Positions 34,401-43,851 of a stretch of DNA of 64,000 nucleotides are shown here, piece after piece (position 1 is the first letter of the stretch; each line of letters opens with the position of its first letter). The position numbers and the translations under genes were made by a program. The notes beneath the pieces are model-generated. The model worked only from the letters and a program-made list of their open reading frames with translations, ran no database searches and had not been told where the DNA came from. Source of the DNA: Chryseobacterium balustinum (GTDB taxonomy: Bacteria; Bacteroidota; Bacteroidia; Flavobacteriales; Weeksellaceae); NCBI RefSeq assembly GCF_900168205.1, contig NZ_FUZE01000022.1, positions 17,329 through 81,328 on the forward strand, written 5' to 3'.

Positions 34401-37394
34401 ATGAAAAAATCCTATTACAATATAGGAGGTATTTTCTTTGGCCTTATGCTGACAACAGTAAGCATCAATATACAGGCTCAAAAACGCGCCATTTCCGGTA
34501 CGGTCACTTCATCAGATAAACCCCTTGCAGGAGTTGTAATCTCTCAGGAAGGCAGTGATCAGGTAACACTTACCGGCAATAACGGAACCTACCGACTGGA
34601 GGTTAATACAGAAAATCCCATCCTATTGTTCAGACATCCTGATTATGCAGAAGTAAAAATTACAGCAAATAATCAGACCGTCGTAAATGTCAGCTTAGAA
34701 CAAAAAGTAAAGGGAATCGAAGAAGTTATTCTCAACGCAGGCTACTACAAGGTTCGAGATAAAGAAAGAACCGGTAGTATCGCCAAAGTTTCAGCAAAAG
34801 ATATAGAAAATCAGCCTGTTACCAATGTACTTGCCAGTGCCCAGGGTCGAATGGCAGGAGTAAGCATTACCCAAAACTCAGGAACTCCCGGAGCAGGTTT
34901 TGATATTCAGATACGAGGCAGAAACAGTCTTCGCACACGTGCGAATTCGGATACCGACGGAAACCAACCCCTATATATAGTGGATGGTGTTCCGATTGGA
35001 GGAAGTGTTACCTCAAGATATGGAGCCGGAATTTTACCGAATGCCGATATCAATCCTTTAAATGCAATCAGCCCCAACGATATTGAAAGTTTTGAAATTC
35101 TCAAGGATGCTGATGCCACCGCCATCTACGGTTCGCGTGGAGCAAATGGAGTAGTACTCATTACCACCAAAAGAGGAAAGAGAGGAAATGTTAAACTTTC
35201 CCTGAATTCTTCTTATGCTCTGAGTCAGACTTTATCCAACCTCAAGATGATGAATACAGAACAGTATATCGCCATGAGAAAACAGGCTTTTGCCAATGAC
35301 AATATTTCTGTATATCCTGCCAATGCCTACGATGTGAACGGTGTTTGGGACAGCAACCGTTACACGGACTGGAGAAAAGAACTGATCGGGAATTTTTCCA
35401 CTTTGTCCAACACACAGCTTTCATTAAGCGGAGGAAGTGAAACCACCAGTTTTCTCGTAAGCCTGGGGCATATGGCACAGACCACAGTATTCGGTCAGGA
35501 TTTCAGGTACAGAACCAATACGGTTTCAGGAAATATCAGCCACCGCTCTCAGGACAGAAAATTCAGTTTTAATTCATCCAGTTTATTTTCATCATTAGAT
35601 AATAATCTGATCAATTCTGATATCACAAGGAATGCATACAGTCTTTCTCCTAATGCACCCGCCTTATATGATGCCAATGGAAATCTGAATTGGGAAAACA
35701 ATACGTTTACCAATCCTGTTGCCGCTTATGAGAATTCATATTCCAATGATAATCTTCAGTTTATGAATAATATGAGTGCGGAATATGAAGCATTTGAAAA
35801 TGTCAGGATTAAGGTTAACGGAGGATTTAACTATAATACCCTTGAAGAATGGTCTTTACGTCCAAGTACGGCTTTTAATCCTTCCACTGGAGCAACTTCG
35901 CTTAATTCACAGTCTTCCAAAAGCAACATGAACCGTTTTTCTATGGTCATCGAACCACAGATCACCTGGCTGTATAAAAAAGGAAAACATCAGCTGGATA
36001 TGTTGGTAGGTGGAACTTATCAGAGAGATACCAACGGATCGGGTGCTATTCAGGGAACCGGTTATGAAAGTAATTCCTTTATCAATAATATTGGAGCGGC
36101 ACAGACCAAGGTTATTCTGGATCATATCACCACAGAATACCGATATGCAGCATTTTTCGGAAGGGTCAATTATCAGTTTGATAAAAAATATATTGTCAAC
36201 ATTACCGGAAGACGAGATGGAAGCAGCAGGTTTGGAAGCAATAACAAGTTTGCCAATTTCGGTGCGGTAGGAGCAGCATGGCTATTTTCAGAAGAGAATT
36301 TCTTGAAAGATAGTTCATGGTTGAGTTTTGGAAAACTGAGAGGAAGTTTTGGTTCCTCAGGTAGTGATAATATAGGAGATTATCAGTATCTGAATACGTT
36401 TGCAACATCAACACTGATTTATAACGGAACATCAGGACTCAGCCCAACCAAATTATTCAATCCTGATTTCAGTTGGGAAAGAACAGTGAAAATGGAGGCG
36501 GCTCTTGAACTGGGATTGTTCAAAAACAGACTGAACATGACGGCAGCATATTACAGAAACCGCTCCGGAAATCAGTTGGTAGGCTACCAGCTTCCCGCAG
36601 TCACAGGGTTCAGTTCGGTTTTAGCGAACTTGGATGCAGTTATTCAGAATACAGGCTTTGAATTTGAATTGAGAGCAGATGTTCTGAAATCTGAAAACTT
36701 CTCATGGAACAGTTCTTTTAATATAACATTTCCTCAGAATAAACTGATTTCATTTCCAGGTCTTGAAGGGTCTACCTATGCGAACAACTATATTGTTGGA
36801 GAACCCATATCAATCATTAAACTGTATCAGTTAACGGGCGTAAATCCCGCTACAGGATTATATAGCTTTACGGATTTCAACGGTGACGGAAGAATCTCAT
36901 CACCGGACGACCGCCAGATTGTGGAAAATATAGGCCAGCGGTTTTTTGGAGGATTAAGCAATGAGCTGAGATACAAAAACTGGAACATATCTTTCCTGTT
37001 ACAGTTTGTAAAACAAAAGAGCCGAAATTACAATTCAATTATAACATCACCGGGTATTATGACCAATCTTCCGGTGGAAGCGCTCAATGTCTGGTCTCCT
37101 CAAAATCCAAACGGACTTTATATGCCGTACAGATCTGTGAATTCATCTTCTAACAGTCTTTTTCAGACCAGCACGGCCAGTGTGTCTGACGGATCGTTTA
37201 TACGCTTGAAAAATGTTCAGATCAATTATACCATTCCGATGCGCTCATCAGTATTTCGGGAAGCTAAGGTCTACTTTCAGGGACAGAATCTTCTGACATG
37301 GACGAAATATTTTGGAATTGATCCCGAATTTATATCCGTAGGTTTCTTACCGCCTCTGCGCACTTACTCATTGGGAGTACAGCTGACCCTTTAA
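34401..37394 (+). CDS. SusC/RagA-family TonB-linked outer membrane transporter
   Basis: 997 residues. Signal peptide (to about residue 26), carboxypeptidase-D-regulatory-like domain (about 28-105), plug domain with GRMAGVSITQ, IQIRGRNSLR, PLYIVDGVPI and the AIYGSRGANGVVLITTKRGK hallmark (about 230-255), then the beta barrel. It imports large ligands, usually glycans or peptides, across the outer membrane with SusD and TonB. It is followed by susD (40-bp gap) and an S9 peptidase gene (1-bp overlap), which points to peptide rather than glycan use. It is shorter than many SusC proteins and lacks an N-terminal anti-sigma-interacting extension. Confidence 0.95.
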   Translation: MKKSYYNIGGIFFGLMLTTVSINIQAQKRAISGTVTSSDKPLAGVVISQEGSDQVTLTGNNGTYRLEVNTENPILLFRHPDYAEVKITANNQTVVNVSLEQKVKGIEEVILNAGYYKVRDKERTGSIAKVSAKDIENQPVTNVLASAQGRMAGVSITQNSGTPGAGFDIQIRGRNSLRTRANSDTDGNQPLYIVDGVPIGGSVTSRYGAGILPNADINPLNAISPNDIESFEILKDADATAIYGSRGANGVVLITTKRGKRGNVKLSLNSSYALSQTLSNLKMMNTEQYIAMRKQAFANDNISVYPANAYDVNGVWDSNRYTDWRKELIGNFSTLSNTQLSLSGGSETTSFLVSLGHMAQTTVFGQDFRYRTNTVSGNISHRSQDRKFSFNSSSLFSSLDNNLINSDITRNAYSLSPNAPALYDANGNLNWENNTFTNPVAAYENSYSNDNLQFMNNMSAEYEAFENVRIKVNGGFNYNTLEEWSLRPSTAFNPSTGATSLNSQSSKSNMNRFSMVIEPQITWLYKKGKHQLDMLVGGTYQRDTNGSGAIQGTGYESNSFINNIGAAQTKVILDHITTEYRYAAFFGRVNYQFDKKYIVNITGRRDGSSRFGSNNKFANFGAVGAAWLFSEENFLKDSSWLSFGKLRGSFGSSGSDNIGDYQYLNTFATSTLIYNGTSGLSPTKLFNPDFSWERTVKMEAALELGLFKNRLNMTAAYYRNRSGNQLVGYQLPAVTGFSSVLANLDAVIQNTGFEFELRADVLKSENFSWNSSFNITFPQNKLISFPGLEGSTYANNYIVGEPISIIKLYQLTGVNPATGLYSFTDFNGDGRISSPDDRQIVENIGQRFFGGLSNELRYKNWNISFLLQFVKQKSRNYNSIITSPGIMTNLPVEALNVWSPQNPNGLYMPYRSVNSSSNSLFQTSTASVSDGSFIRLKNVQINYTIPMRSSVFREAKVYFQGQNLLTWTKYFGIDPEFISVGFLPPLRTYSLGVQLTL

Positions 37395-37434
37395 TTAAAT
37401 GATTTTGAATTTGAATTTTTAAAACAAAAAGAAA

Positions 37435-38811
37435 ATGACAACTAATATTAATAAAATAACGGCAATAGCAATACTTTACGTCCTCACTACACTGATGTCG
37501 TGCGAAAAAATGCTGGAAGTAGATCTTCCGGAAAATCAGATGCTGTCTGAAACAGTGTTTCAGGATGCCCAAACTGCTAATTCGGTACTTTCGGGGTTAT
37601 ACGCCGGAGTTTGGGAAGCTTCCCCGATTGCAGGAGATCAGAGCGGCAGAATTCTGAGTCTTTATACCGATGATCTGACGTATTACGCAGTCAACGCAAC
37701 CAACGGGCTTCCCGAGATTTCAAACAACACATTGATAGATACCAATCAATTTGTAAGCTCAGTATGGTCTGCAGCCTATCAGAAAATATATGTCAGTAAT
37801 TCGATAATCGAAGGACTGGAGAGCTCAAATTCTATATCAGCTGATGAAAAAAACAGAATGACAGGGGAAGCTTTGACCATCCGTTCTTTGCTCTTTTTTT
37901 ATCTGCAGCAAATCTATGGTGATATCCCGTATCCCGTTACCACTAATTATCAGATCAATCAATCCATTGCCAAGACAAATTCTGAGGAGGTTTTACAGCG
38001 AATTGAATCAGACCTTAAAGAAGCAGTGGAACTGTTACCGGATCAATACCGTTCTGCAGAAAGGATTTTCATTAACAAAAAAACGGCTCAACTGATGCTG
38101 GCAAAAGTTCAGATGCAGAGATCAAAATATGCTGAAGCTGAAAGTACTTTAAAAGCCGTCATTCAAAGTCCTCTGTACCAGTTTCAGAATGATATTACAA
38201 AAGTTTTTCTAAAATCAGGAACTCACATCATCTGGCAACTTAAACCAAAGAATAGTGGTGATCCTGTCAGGGAAGCTACCCTCTATTATTTCGCCAATGT
38301 AGCACCTTCTTCTATGTCCCTGTCTCCGGCTCTTGTCAGTTCATTTCAGACCGGTGATCTTCGTAAACAGTATTGGATGGCGACCGTTACCGTGGCAGGA
38401 ACGACTTGGTACCGTGCAGAAAAATATAAGGCAAGATCTGCTAATACAACGGAAAACTCTATTGTTTTCAGACTGGAAGAGGCTTATCTTCTTTTAGCTG
38501 AATCTTTGGCTAAACAAAATAAGACTGCGGAAGCGCTTCCTTACATCAATCCTATAAGACAGAGGGCAGTTCAACCCCTTTTGACAAGTTCAGTTTCACA
38601 GAACATTCTCCTAGATGAAATTCTGAAAGAAAACAGAAAAGAGTTTTTTACGGAAATGGGTCACCGGTTTATAGATCTGAAAAGAGCGGGGCAGTTGAAT
38701 ATTTTGCAAACGACTAAGCCAAATTGGAAGGACTTTCATAAAGTTTGGCCTCTGCCGCAGAAGGAACTGTTAATGAACTCCAATATGAACCCTCAAAATA
38801 CAGGATACTAA
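37435..38811 (+). CDS. SusD/RagB-family surface lipoprotein
   Basis: 458 residues. Lipobox at LTTLMSCEKM (Cys about residue 23), SusD N-terminal domain with ETVFQDAQTANSVLSGLYAG, TPR-like middle and C-terminal region with LLAESLAKQNKTAEALPYIN and KENRKEFFTEMGHRFIDLKR, the RagB/SusD ending. It caps the SusC barrel and selects ligand. The stop codon TAA overlaps the ATG of the S9 peptidase gene, so translation is coupled. Confidence 0.93.
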   Translation: MTTNINKITAIAILYVLTTLMSCEKMLEVDLPENQMLSETVFQDAQTANSVLSGLYAGVWEASPIAGDQSGRILSLYTDDLTYYAVNATNGLPEISNNTLIDTNQFVSSVWSAAYQKIYVSNSIIEGLESSNSISADEKNRMTGEALTIRSLLFFYLQQIYGDIPYPVTTNYQINQSIAKTNSEEVLQRIESDLKEAVELLPDQYRSAERIFINKKTAQLMLAKVQMQRSKYAEAESTLKAVIQSPLYQFQNDITKVFLKSGTHIIWQLKPKNSGDPVREATLYYFANVAPSSMSLSPALVSSFQTGDLRKQYWMATVTVAGTTWYRAEKYKARSANTTENSIVFRLEEAYLLLAESLAKQNKTAEALPYINPIRQRAVQPLLTSSVSQNILLDEILKENRKEFFTEMGHRFIDLKRAGQLNILQTTKPNWKDFHKVWPLPQKELLMNSNMNPQNTGY

Positions 38812-41303
38812 TGAGAACCGTTTGTCTTTTATTATGGCTTTTCTCAGGTATCCTGATCAAAGCACAGAAAACTGATGCCGAAATGGATCAATGGATGTCT
38901 CGTTTTTCAACAGCAATAGGTGGCTTGCAGGTAACAGTTGATCAACGGTTTGCCTCAGTAACGAAATATTACAGGAAGAATTCAGATACAATTCTGATTT
39001 TTGATACAAAATCAGAGAAAAAGATTGTAGATACTCTGCTAAAAAAAAGCAAAGTAACATTTCTGAATAACACTCTTTTATTTGCCGTAGGTAACAATAC
39101 AGCAGAACTGATAGAGCTGCCGTCAAAAAAGAGCAAGAAGTTTGATCAAATAATTAGTGGAGAAATTCTGTCAGTATCAAAACAGGTGGTTCTCCTTGAT
39201 TATGCTAAAAGTATCAATATCTATGACTATAAGGGAAAACTTCTGCATTCTTCAAAAGGAGTGCAGGATCTTATTTCGGATGGGGACGGCAGAGTATATC
39301 TGGTTTATAAAAATGGTAGCACCTCTGAAATTGCTGTATGGAATGGTAAAACTGTAAAAACGATACATACAACGAGCAATGGTATTAAATCAATAAAGTA
39401 CCTGCCATCAAAAAAGTTCATTTCATTGACAGAAGAATATCGGAAAGCAGATGATTTAGAATTAAGTATTTCTTTAATCCGAACATCCGATAATTATTTC
39501 TTTAAGAAGAAGGAAATAAGTTCCGGTGGATTTGAATCAGTTAAAATATCTGAGGTTCATGATTCAGATAAGTTCCTGATTGATTTTCAGCATATCCAGC
39601 AACCACAGAAAGATAAAATGGTTGAGGTATGGTATAGTGGAGATAAACGGCTGCGGGACAAAAAAGACGGAACAAAGCATCATCGGTACTTACACTGGAA
39701 CATTTCAAAAGATGAGATCATAGAAATACCGGCAGATCGTTTTTCTGATTATATCGGGATGAACGATGCCCGCTACCTTTGGGCATATCATACGGACGAA
39801 GAATTCACCTACACAGGGTATCGGAGTTTTAATGTATTCAGATATGATACACATAGTGATAAGGCTGAACGTATCTTTGACAATGTCGAAGAATTGGTCA
39901 TGAGTGAGAACCGCAGATTTACACTTGCATACCGTATTGACAAAAAAATGTGGATCTTATATGACCATTTTCTTAATAAGACAAAAGACATTGAGACTAC
40001 TGAAAAGCTTAGCAATCCTGTGATGATGTCTGATCAGGCAGCCTTATTTGAATGTGCAGACGGGTTGTTCAGATATGATCTGATAAAAGGCAGTTCAAAA
40101 AAAATTATTGTTTCAAAAAATTCAAAAGTGACCTTTCATAATTTACTCGGAAACATGATCTATCATTTAAGTAATTTTAAATTTGTCGAAAGAAGTGCCG
40201 ATGCAACGAAACCTTTAATATTACAAGTAAAAAGAACAGATCATAATGATAACGGCTATTTCACATTTCTGAACGGAATGATAAAGAATATAATTCCTTA
40301 TACTCCCAACAGAATCAAGGATTTTAAATATGACAAAAAGAAAAACAAAATATTTATTGTAGAGGAAAATTTTAATGTACCCGCTAGTCTCTATATAACT
40401 GAAAAAGGAAATCCAGAAAAAAAATTATTATACCGTATAAATTTGCATGATCAAAAAGCAAAGCTTATCAAACAGGATATTCTATCTTATAAAAATAGCG
40501 CAGGAACTTCTTTAAAAGGAATTCTTACTTATCCAGTTGATTTTGATCCCTCGAAAAAATATCCTCTCGTAGTTCATATCTACAGTTTACTCTCCGGAAG
40601 CGCAGATAAGTACCTTTACCCTGACTGGGGTAATACTGGTTTTAACAAACGTATGCTTATAGAGAATGGTTATTTTGTTTTCCAACCTGATATACTATTC
40701 GATAAGAGGGGAACAGGTATATCTGCTCTGGATTGTGTGAACAGTGGTTTAGATGAAATTGTAAATCATTCTAATGTGGATGCATCCCGTTTAGGGTTGA
40801 CCGGTCATTCTTTAGGAGGATACGAAACCAATTTCATTGCAACACATTCCAAACGCTTTGCAGCATACGTTACAGGTGCATCATTAGGTGATATTCCTCA
40901 CTTTTATTTTTCGTTCAGCGATCTTTTTAATGTTGCCAATTATATGCGGTTTGAAAATGGTCAGTTTGAAATGGCGGTATCCTATGCTGCTAATAAAGAC
41001 CTGTATTTCCGTAACAATCCGATTAATTATGTGGAAAATGTGAGTGCACCGGTCTTGATATGGGCAGGAAAAAAGGATACTAATACTCCTTTGGATCAGC
41101 CTATGAGTTTCTTTATGGGATTGCTGCGAAATGACAAGAAGGCTGTGGTTTTACTGTATGACAAGCAGGAGCACTCTTTAAAGGATGATTCTGAGGAAAT
41201 CAAAGACCTTAATAATAAGGTAATGGATTGGTGGAATTATTTTTTAAAAAAAGAGGAAAATATTGACTGGATTAGTCAGGAAATAAAAAGGGACGCTCAA
41301 TAG
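38811..41303 (+). CDS. Secreted S9-family prolyl oligopeptidase-like peptidase
   Basis: 830 residues from the ATG at 38811, chosen because it overlaps the susD stop by 1 bp and begins a clear signal peptide (MRTVCLLLWLFSGILIKAQ). A long N-terminal beta-propeller-like region is followed by the alpha/beta hydrolase domain with GHSLGG (nucleophile about S667), Asp about 756 in GKKDTNTP and His about 788 in KQEHSL. Likely cleaves peptides in the periplasm. A dedicated peptidase inside a susCD operon suggests uptake and processing of a specific peptide. Confidence 0.88.
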   Translation: MRTVCLLLWLFSGILIKAQKTDAEMDQWMSRFSTAIGGLQVTVDQRFASVTKYYRKNSDTILIFDTKSEKKIVDTLLKKSKVTFLNNTLLFAVGNNTAELIELPSKKSKKFDQIISGEILSVSKQVVLLDYAKSINIYDYKGKLLHSSKGVQDLISDGDGRVYLVYKNGSTSEIAVWNGKTVKTIHTTSNGIKSIKYLPSKKFISLTEEYRKADDLELSISLIRTSDNYFFKKKEISSGGFESVKISEVHDSDKFLIDFQHIQQPQKDKMVEVWYSGDKRLRDKKDGTKHHRYLHWNISKDEIIEIPADRFSDYIGMNDARYLWAYHTDEEFTYTGYRSFNVFRYDTHSDKAERIFDNVEELVMSENRRFTLAYRIDKKMWILYDHFLNKTKDIETTEKLSNPVMMSDQAALFECADGLFRYDLIKGSSKKIIVSKNSKVTFHNLLGNMIYHLSNFKFVERSADATKPLILQVKRTDHNDNGYFTFLNGMIKNIIPYTPNRIKDFKYDKKKNKIFIVEENFNVPASLYITEKGNPEKKLLYRINLHDQKAKLIKQDILSYKNSAGTSLKGILTYPVDFDPSKKYPLVVHIYSLLSGSADKYLYPDWGNTGFNKRMLIENGYFVFQPDILFDKRGTGISALDCVNSGLDEIVNHSNVDASRLGLTGHSLGGYETNFIATHSKRFAAYVTGASLGDIPHFYFSFSDLFNVANYMRFENGQFEMAVSYAANKDLYFRNNPINYVENVSAPVLIWAGKKDTNTPLDQPMSFFMGLLRNDKKAVVLLYDKQEHSLKDDSEEIKDLNNKVMDWWNYFLKKEENIDWISQEIKRDAQ

Positions 41304-41318
41304 CGTCCCTCCTTTTTC
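41290..41318. terminator. Strong bidirectional terminator
   Basis: GGGACGCT (41290-41297) pairs with AGCGTCCC (41302-41309), loop CAAT, followed by a T-run. A T-run also follows on the minus strand. It contains the S9 peptidase stop codon and separates the operon from the convergent gene at 41318. Confidence 0.85.
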
Positions 41319-41593
41319 TAATTAGGAATCTCAAAGAGTTCACTTCCACACATGGTTCCTGAGCCTTCATTATGAAGATCAGTAGTGCCGTCAACTTCCC
41401 ATTTACAGACAATACCATTATTAACATCACTACACTGTTGCTCAGCATTTTGACATTGGAACTGTCCTCCTCCTACGCTCACAATTCTGTACGCAGGTAC
41501 TAAAGCTTTGTTACTCTTTTTTGCTACATTGGTAGCAAGTGCTGACCCTGTGCCCACTAATACAAGGACAACAGGAAAAAGAAATTTTTTCAT
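41318..41593 (-). CDS. DUF6520 family small secreted protein
   Basis: 91 residues. MKKFLFPVVLVLVGTGSALAT is a signal peptide. The mature part keeps four cysteines (in FQCQ, QQCS, IVCK and TMCG), and the KALVPAYRI motif follows the cleavage region, as in the flavobacterial DUF6520 family. Function unknown. It lies next to a MauE-type membrane protein and a susCD/S9 operon. Four conserved-looking Cys suggest two disulfides. It could be the peptide substrate or signal of the cassette. Confidence 0.8.
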   Translation of the reverse strand: MKKFLFPVVLVLVGTGSALATNVAKKSNKALVPAYRIVSVGGGQFQCQNAEQQCSDVNNGIVCKWEVDGTTDLHNEGSGTMCGSELFEIPN

Positions 41594-41614
41594 AATAAAG
41601 AAATTTGATTGTGC

Positions 41615-43132
41615 CTACTCTTGGATACGGTTTTCGGCTACCCCGTTTTTAAAATATTTTGTCAGAGAATTTGTCAGGCGGTACTGAATGAGCTGATTTC
41701 CTGCAATGACGTACAAGTGCTTATCGGTAACTGCAAAATCTGACATCTCTGAATCTTTGTAATGATCAATGTAAATACTCCCGATATATTCCTGCTTATT
41801 GATATTGTAAACATCAATTGTTCTGCTTTCCTTCCATCTTTTGACGGGTTCATGCTGGCCTCTTAAGTAGGCAGGATTAAATAAAAGTCCGTTGAAAATT
41901 TTCGCATGGCCATTGACAAGCAATGCTGGTTTAGACATTTTAAATCTTCCGTCGGATAGGGGAGTTACCTTGATCTGGGCAGTAGTTGTTGTATCAATAG
42001 TTGATAACCTCCGTTGAAGTTCCATTGTTGAATCCATCACAAGAAACTGATTACGGTAAGCATGAATGTAAGTCACTTGAGCTGATTTTGGATTTGAAGA
42101 AAGATAACCGTCCGAATCAAATACCCCATCAGATTGTTTTTCCAGAAGTTTCGGAAATAACTGCACTTCATTTTTCCCATTGCTTCCAATCTTCAATACA
42201 CCAAGTGTAAGATTTTTAGTTGTTGATGACAACGCTCTGATTGCCATCCTGTTACTGTTGATAATTTCTATCTGACTGAAAAAAGCATCCTTATAACTGA
42301 TAACCTCCGTTTCAGGACGGCCTAACTGCCCTCTTGATATTACAGGCACTGTACCGTCGTATATAAAATAATTGTTACCATAGACTTTAACCTCAATCTT
42401 TCTATATGGATATTTTTTAAGATCCAGATCCATTTTTAAATTGGGACGTTTTTTAAGCGATGAGTCAACAGTCAGTAGATTTTGTGGCATGGTTCTGTTT
42501 CCAAGATATACCTTTTGATTATCAGATCCTGCAAAATAGTACGTGTTGTTTTCGAGAGCAATACTTTTTGTTTTTAGAACAGGATGCATTAAAAACCTTC
42601 GTGTAAAATTATTTTCCTTCTTAATCACATAGTCTGATCTTAAAAATAAAAAAAGAATAAGGACAGCACTTAGAATATTGGAAGTTACGAGTGATAGAAT
42701 AACAGTTTTACGTGGATATTCTTTCTTTGTATATAAAAAGACAGCTACAATTCCCAGCACTACAGCACTGATATTAAAAATAAGGTGTTCTGTCCATCCC
42801 AGCTTTTCCAAAATACCTCCGCATGAACAGGGAACGAAATCACTATAATTTAAAATTAAATAGATGTAGACCGTAAACGCTGTCATCAATGCGGTTGATG
42901 AATGTAATCCCAAGAGAAATGTTTTCGGAAAAATCAGCATCAGTACGATGAGCAGTTCTGCAATAATTACTGCATATGATACAAATCCTGCATAAGCACT
43001 TAACAATGGTGACTGTCCGATCTGAACCTGGAAATTCTCAAAATCCATCATTTTACTTATACTTGCATAAATAAACAAAAGAATAAAAAAGTAGGAGATT
43101 CCGGTTACGATAAAACGAGTTGATTTTTTCAT
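41615..43132 (-). CDS. MauE/DoxX-type redox membrane protein with C-terminal extracytoplasmic domain
   Basis: 505 residues. Four transmembrane helices in the first 170 residues and a CSCGG motif near residue 102 match MauE-like proteins, which are linked to disulfide chemistry of exported proteins. The C-terminal ~330 residues look like a beta-propeller-type domain outside the membrane. 21 bp upstream of the DUF6520 gene on the same strand, so they are probably co-expressed. Likely handles oxidation or maturation of the nearby Cys-containing peptides. Confidence 0.75.
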   Translation of the reverse strand: MKKSTRFIVTGISYFFILLFIYASISKMMDFENFQVQIGQSPLLSAYAGFVSYAVIIAELLIVLMLIFPKTFLLGLHSSTALMTAFTVYIYLILNYSDFVPCSCGGILEKLGWTEHLIFNISAVVLGIVAVFLYTKKEYPRKTVILSLVTSNILSAVLILFLFLRSDYVIKKENNFTRRFLMHPVLKTKSIALENNTYYFAGSDNQKVYLGNRTMPQNLLTVDSSLKKRPNLKMDLDLKKYPYRKIEVKVYGNNYFIYDGTVPVISRGQLGRPETEVISYKDAFFSQIEIINSNRMAIRALSSTTKNLTLGVLKIGSNGKNEVQLFPKLLEKQSDGVFDSDGYLSSNPKSAQVTYIHAYRNQFLVMDSTMELQRRLSTIDTTTTAQIKVTPLSDGRFKMSKPALLVNGHAKIFNGLLFNPAYLRGQHEPVKRWKESRTIDVYNINKQEYIGSIYIDHYKDSEMSDFAVTDKHLYVIAGNQLIQYRLTNSLTKYFKNGVAENRIQE

Positions 43133-43157
43133 GTTTTCATATGTTATGGATTAGCAT

Positions 43158-43322
43158 TTAGGAAAGCAACAGTTTCCAACAGGTTTTTCTTCCACAGTAT
43201 GCAGGCATTACTTCTCCTTTCATAATGGTAATTGTAGTTTTAAAATTCCCCATACTTTCCCAAATGCCGCTCGCCGGACATGGTAAGCCTGTGGCAATTG
43301 ATATGTAGGTATGAGGAATCAT
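43158..43322 (-). CDS. Small Cys-containing protein, 54 residues
   Basis: The frame from ATG at 43322 to TAA at 43158 encodes 54 residues with cysteines in GLPCPASGIWES and PAYCGRKTCWKL and a KGEVMP motif. The C-x2-SG-W...KGE-MP...C pattern resembles small flavobacterial proteins of unknown function, possibly metal-binding. It lies 10 bp downstream of the lipoprotein gene at 43333 and 25 bp upstream of the MauE gene, completing a four-gene minus-strand unit. Confidence 0.6.
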   Translation of the reverse strand: MIPHTYISIATGLPCPASGIWESMGNFKTTITIMKGEVMPAYCGRKTCWKLLLS

Positions 43323-43332
43323 AGGTCATATT

Positions 43333-43575
43333 TTATTTGTTATTTTTATTTATCTGCCGCCAATTGTCACCATCTCTTACAGGTTCATCGGGTTCATCAG
43401 GCGGATCGGGATCTAAGATTTGTCCAGATCTTGCAGAATCATTTCGCATCGTAGCGTTATTACTTACAATTTCTGATGTTACACGATCTGAAGTCACGTC
43501 TTCATCTCGCTGAACACAGTTTTGTAGAAAAACTGTACATGTCACTAAGCTTAAAATTGGGATAAACTTTTTCAT
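43333..43575 (-). CDS. Small lipoprotein
   Basis: 80 residues. N-terminal signal with lipobox FLQNC (Cys about residue 20), then an acidic, Pro/Asp-rich tail with PDPPDEPDEP. No fold is evident. First gene of the minus-strand unit 43575-41318, divergent from the AraC-type regulator across a region with a perfect palindrome. Confidence 0.65.
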   Translation of the reverse strand: MKKFIPILSLVTCTVFLQNCVQRDEDVTSDRVTSEIVSNNATMRNDSARSGQILDPDPPDEPDEPVRDGDNWRQINKNNK

Positions 43576-43851
43576 TTTAATAATTTAATTTGGTTATCCC
43601 GGCCGGATTATATTAGAATTCTGATGTCAAAATTATAGGGCTGGCGACCAAAAAAAAACTGTTCTGAGGTGCGATTTTAAAATTGAGACGTCTCAATTTT
43701 AAAATTGATACAAGCACAAAAACACCGTGGATGCTTATCAATCAGTAAAATGTGAGGTTTGGGTGTTTGAGGATCTTCATTTCTCCACAACCTGATTTAT
43801 TTAAACACAAAATGTCTATTTTTGAAATGGTGAGGTTCTTAAAATAAGCAT
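43576..43851. promoter_or_regulatory. Divergent control region with a perfect 32-bp palindrome
   Basis: The palindrome spans 43674-43705, centre GAGACGTCTC, arms ATTTTAAAATT and its complement. A TATTTTTG box (43817-43824) matching TAnnTTTG precedes the regulator gene by 28 bp. The palindrome lies between the lipoprotein gene and the regulator gene, the natural site for an operator shared by both. It could also be a terminator, but a T-run is lacking. Confidence 0.55.
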
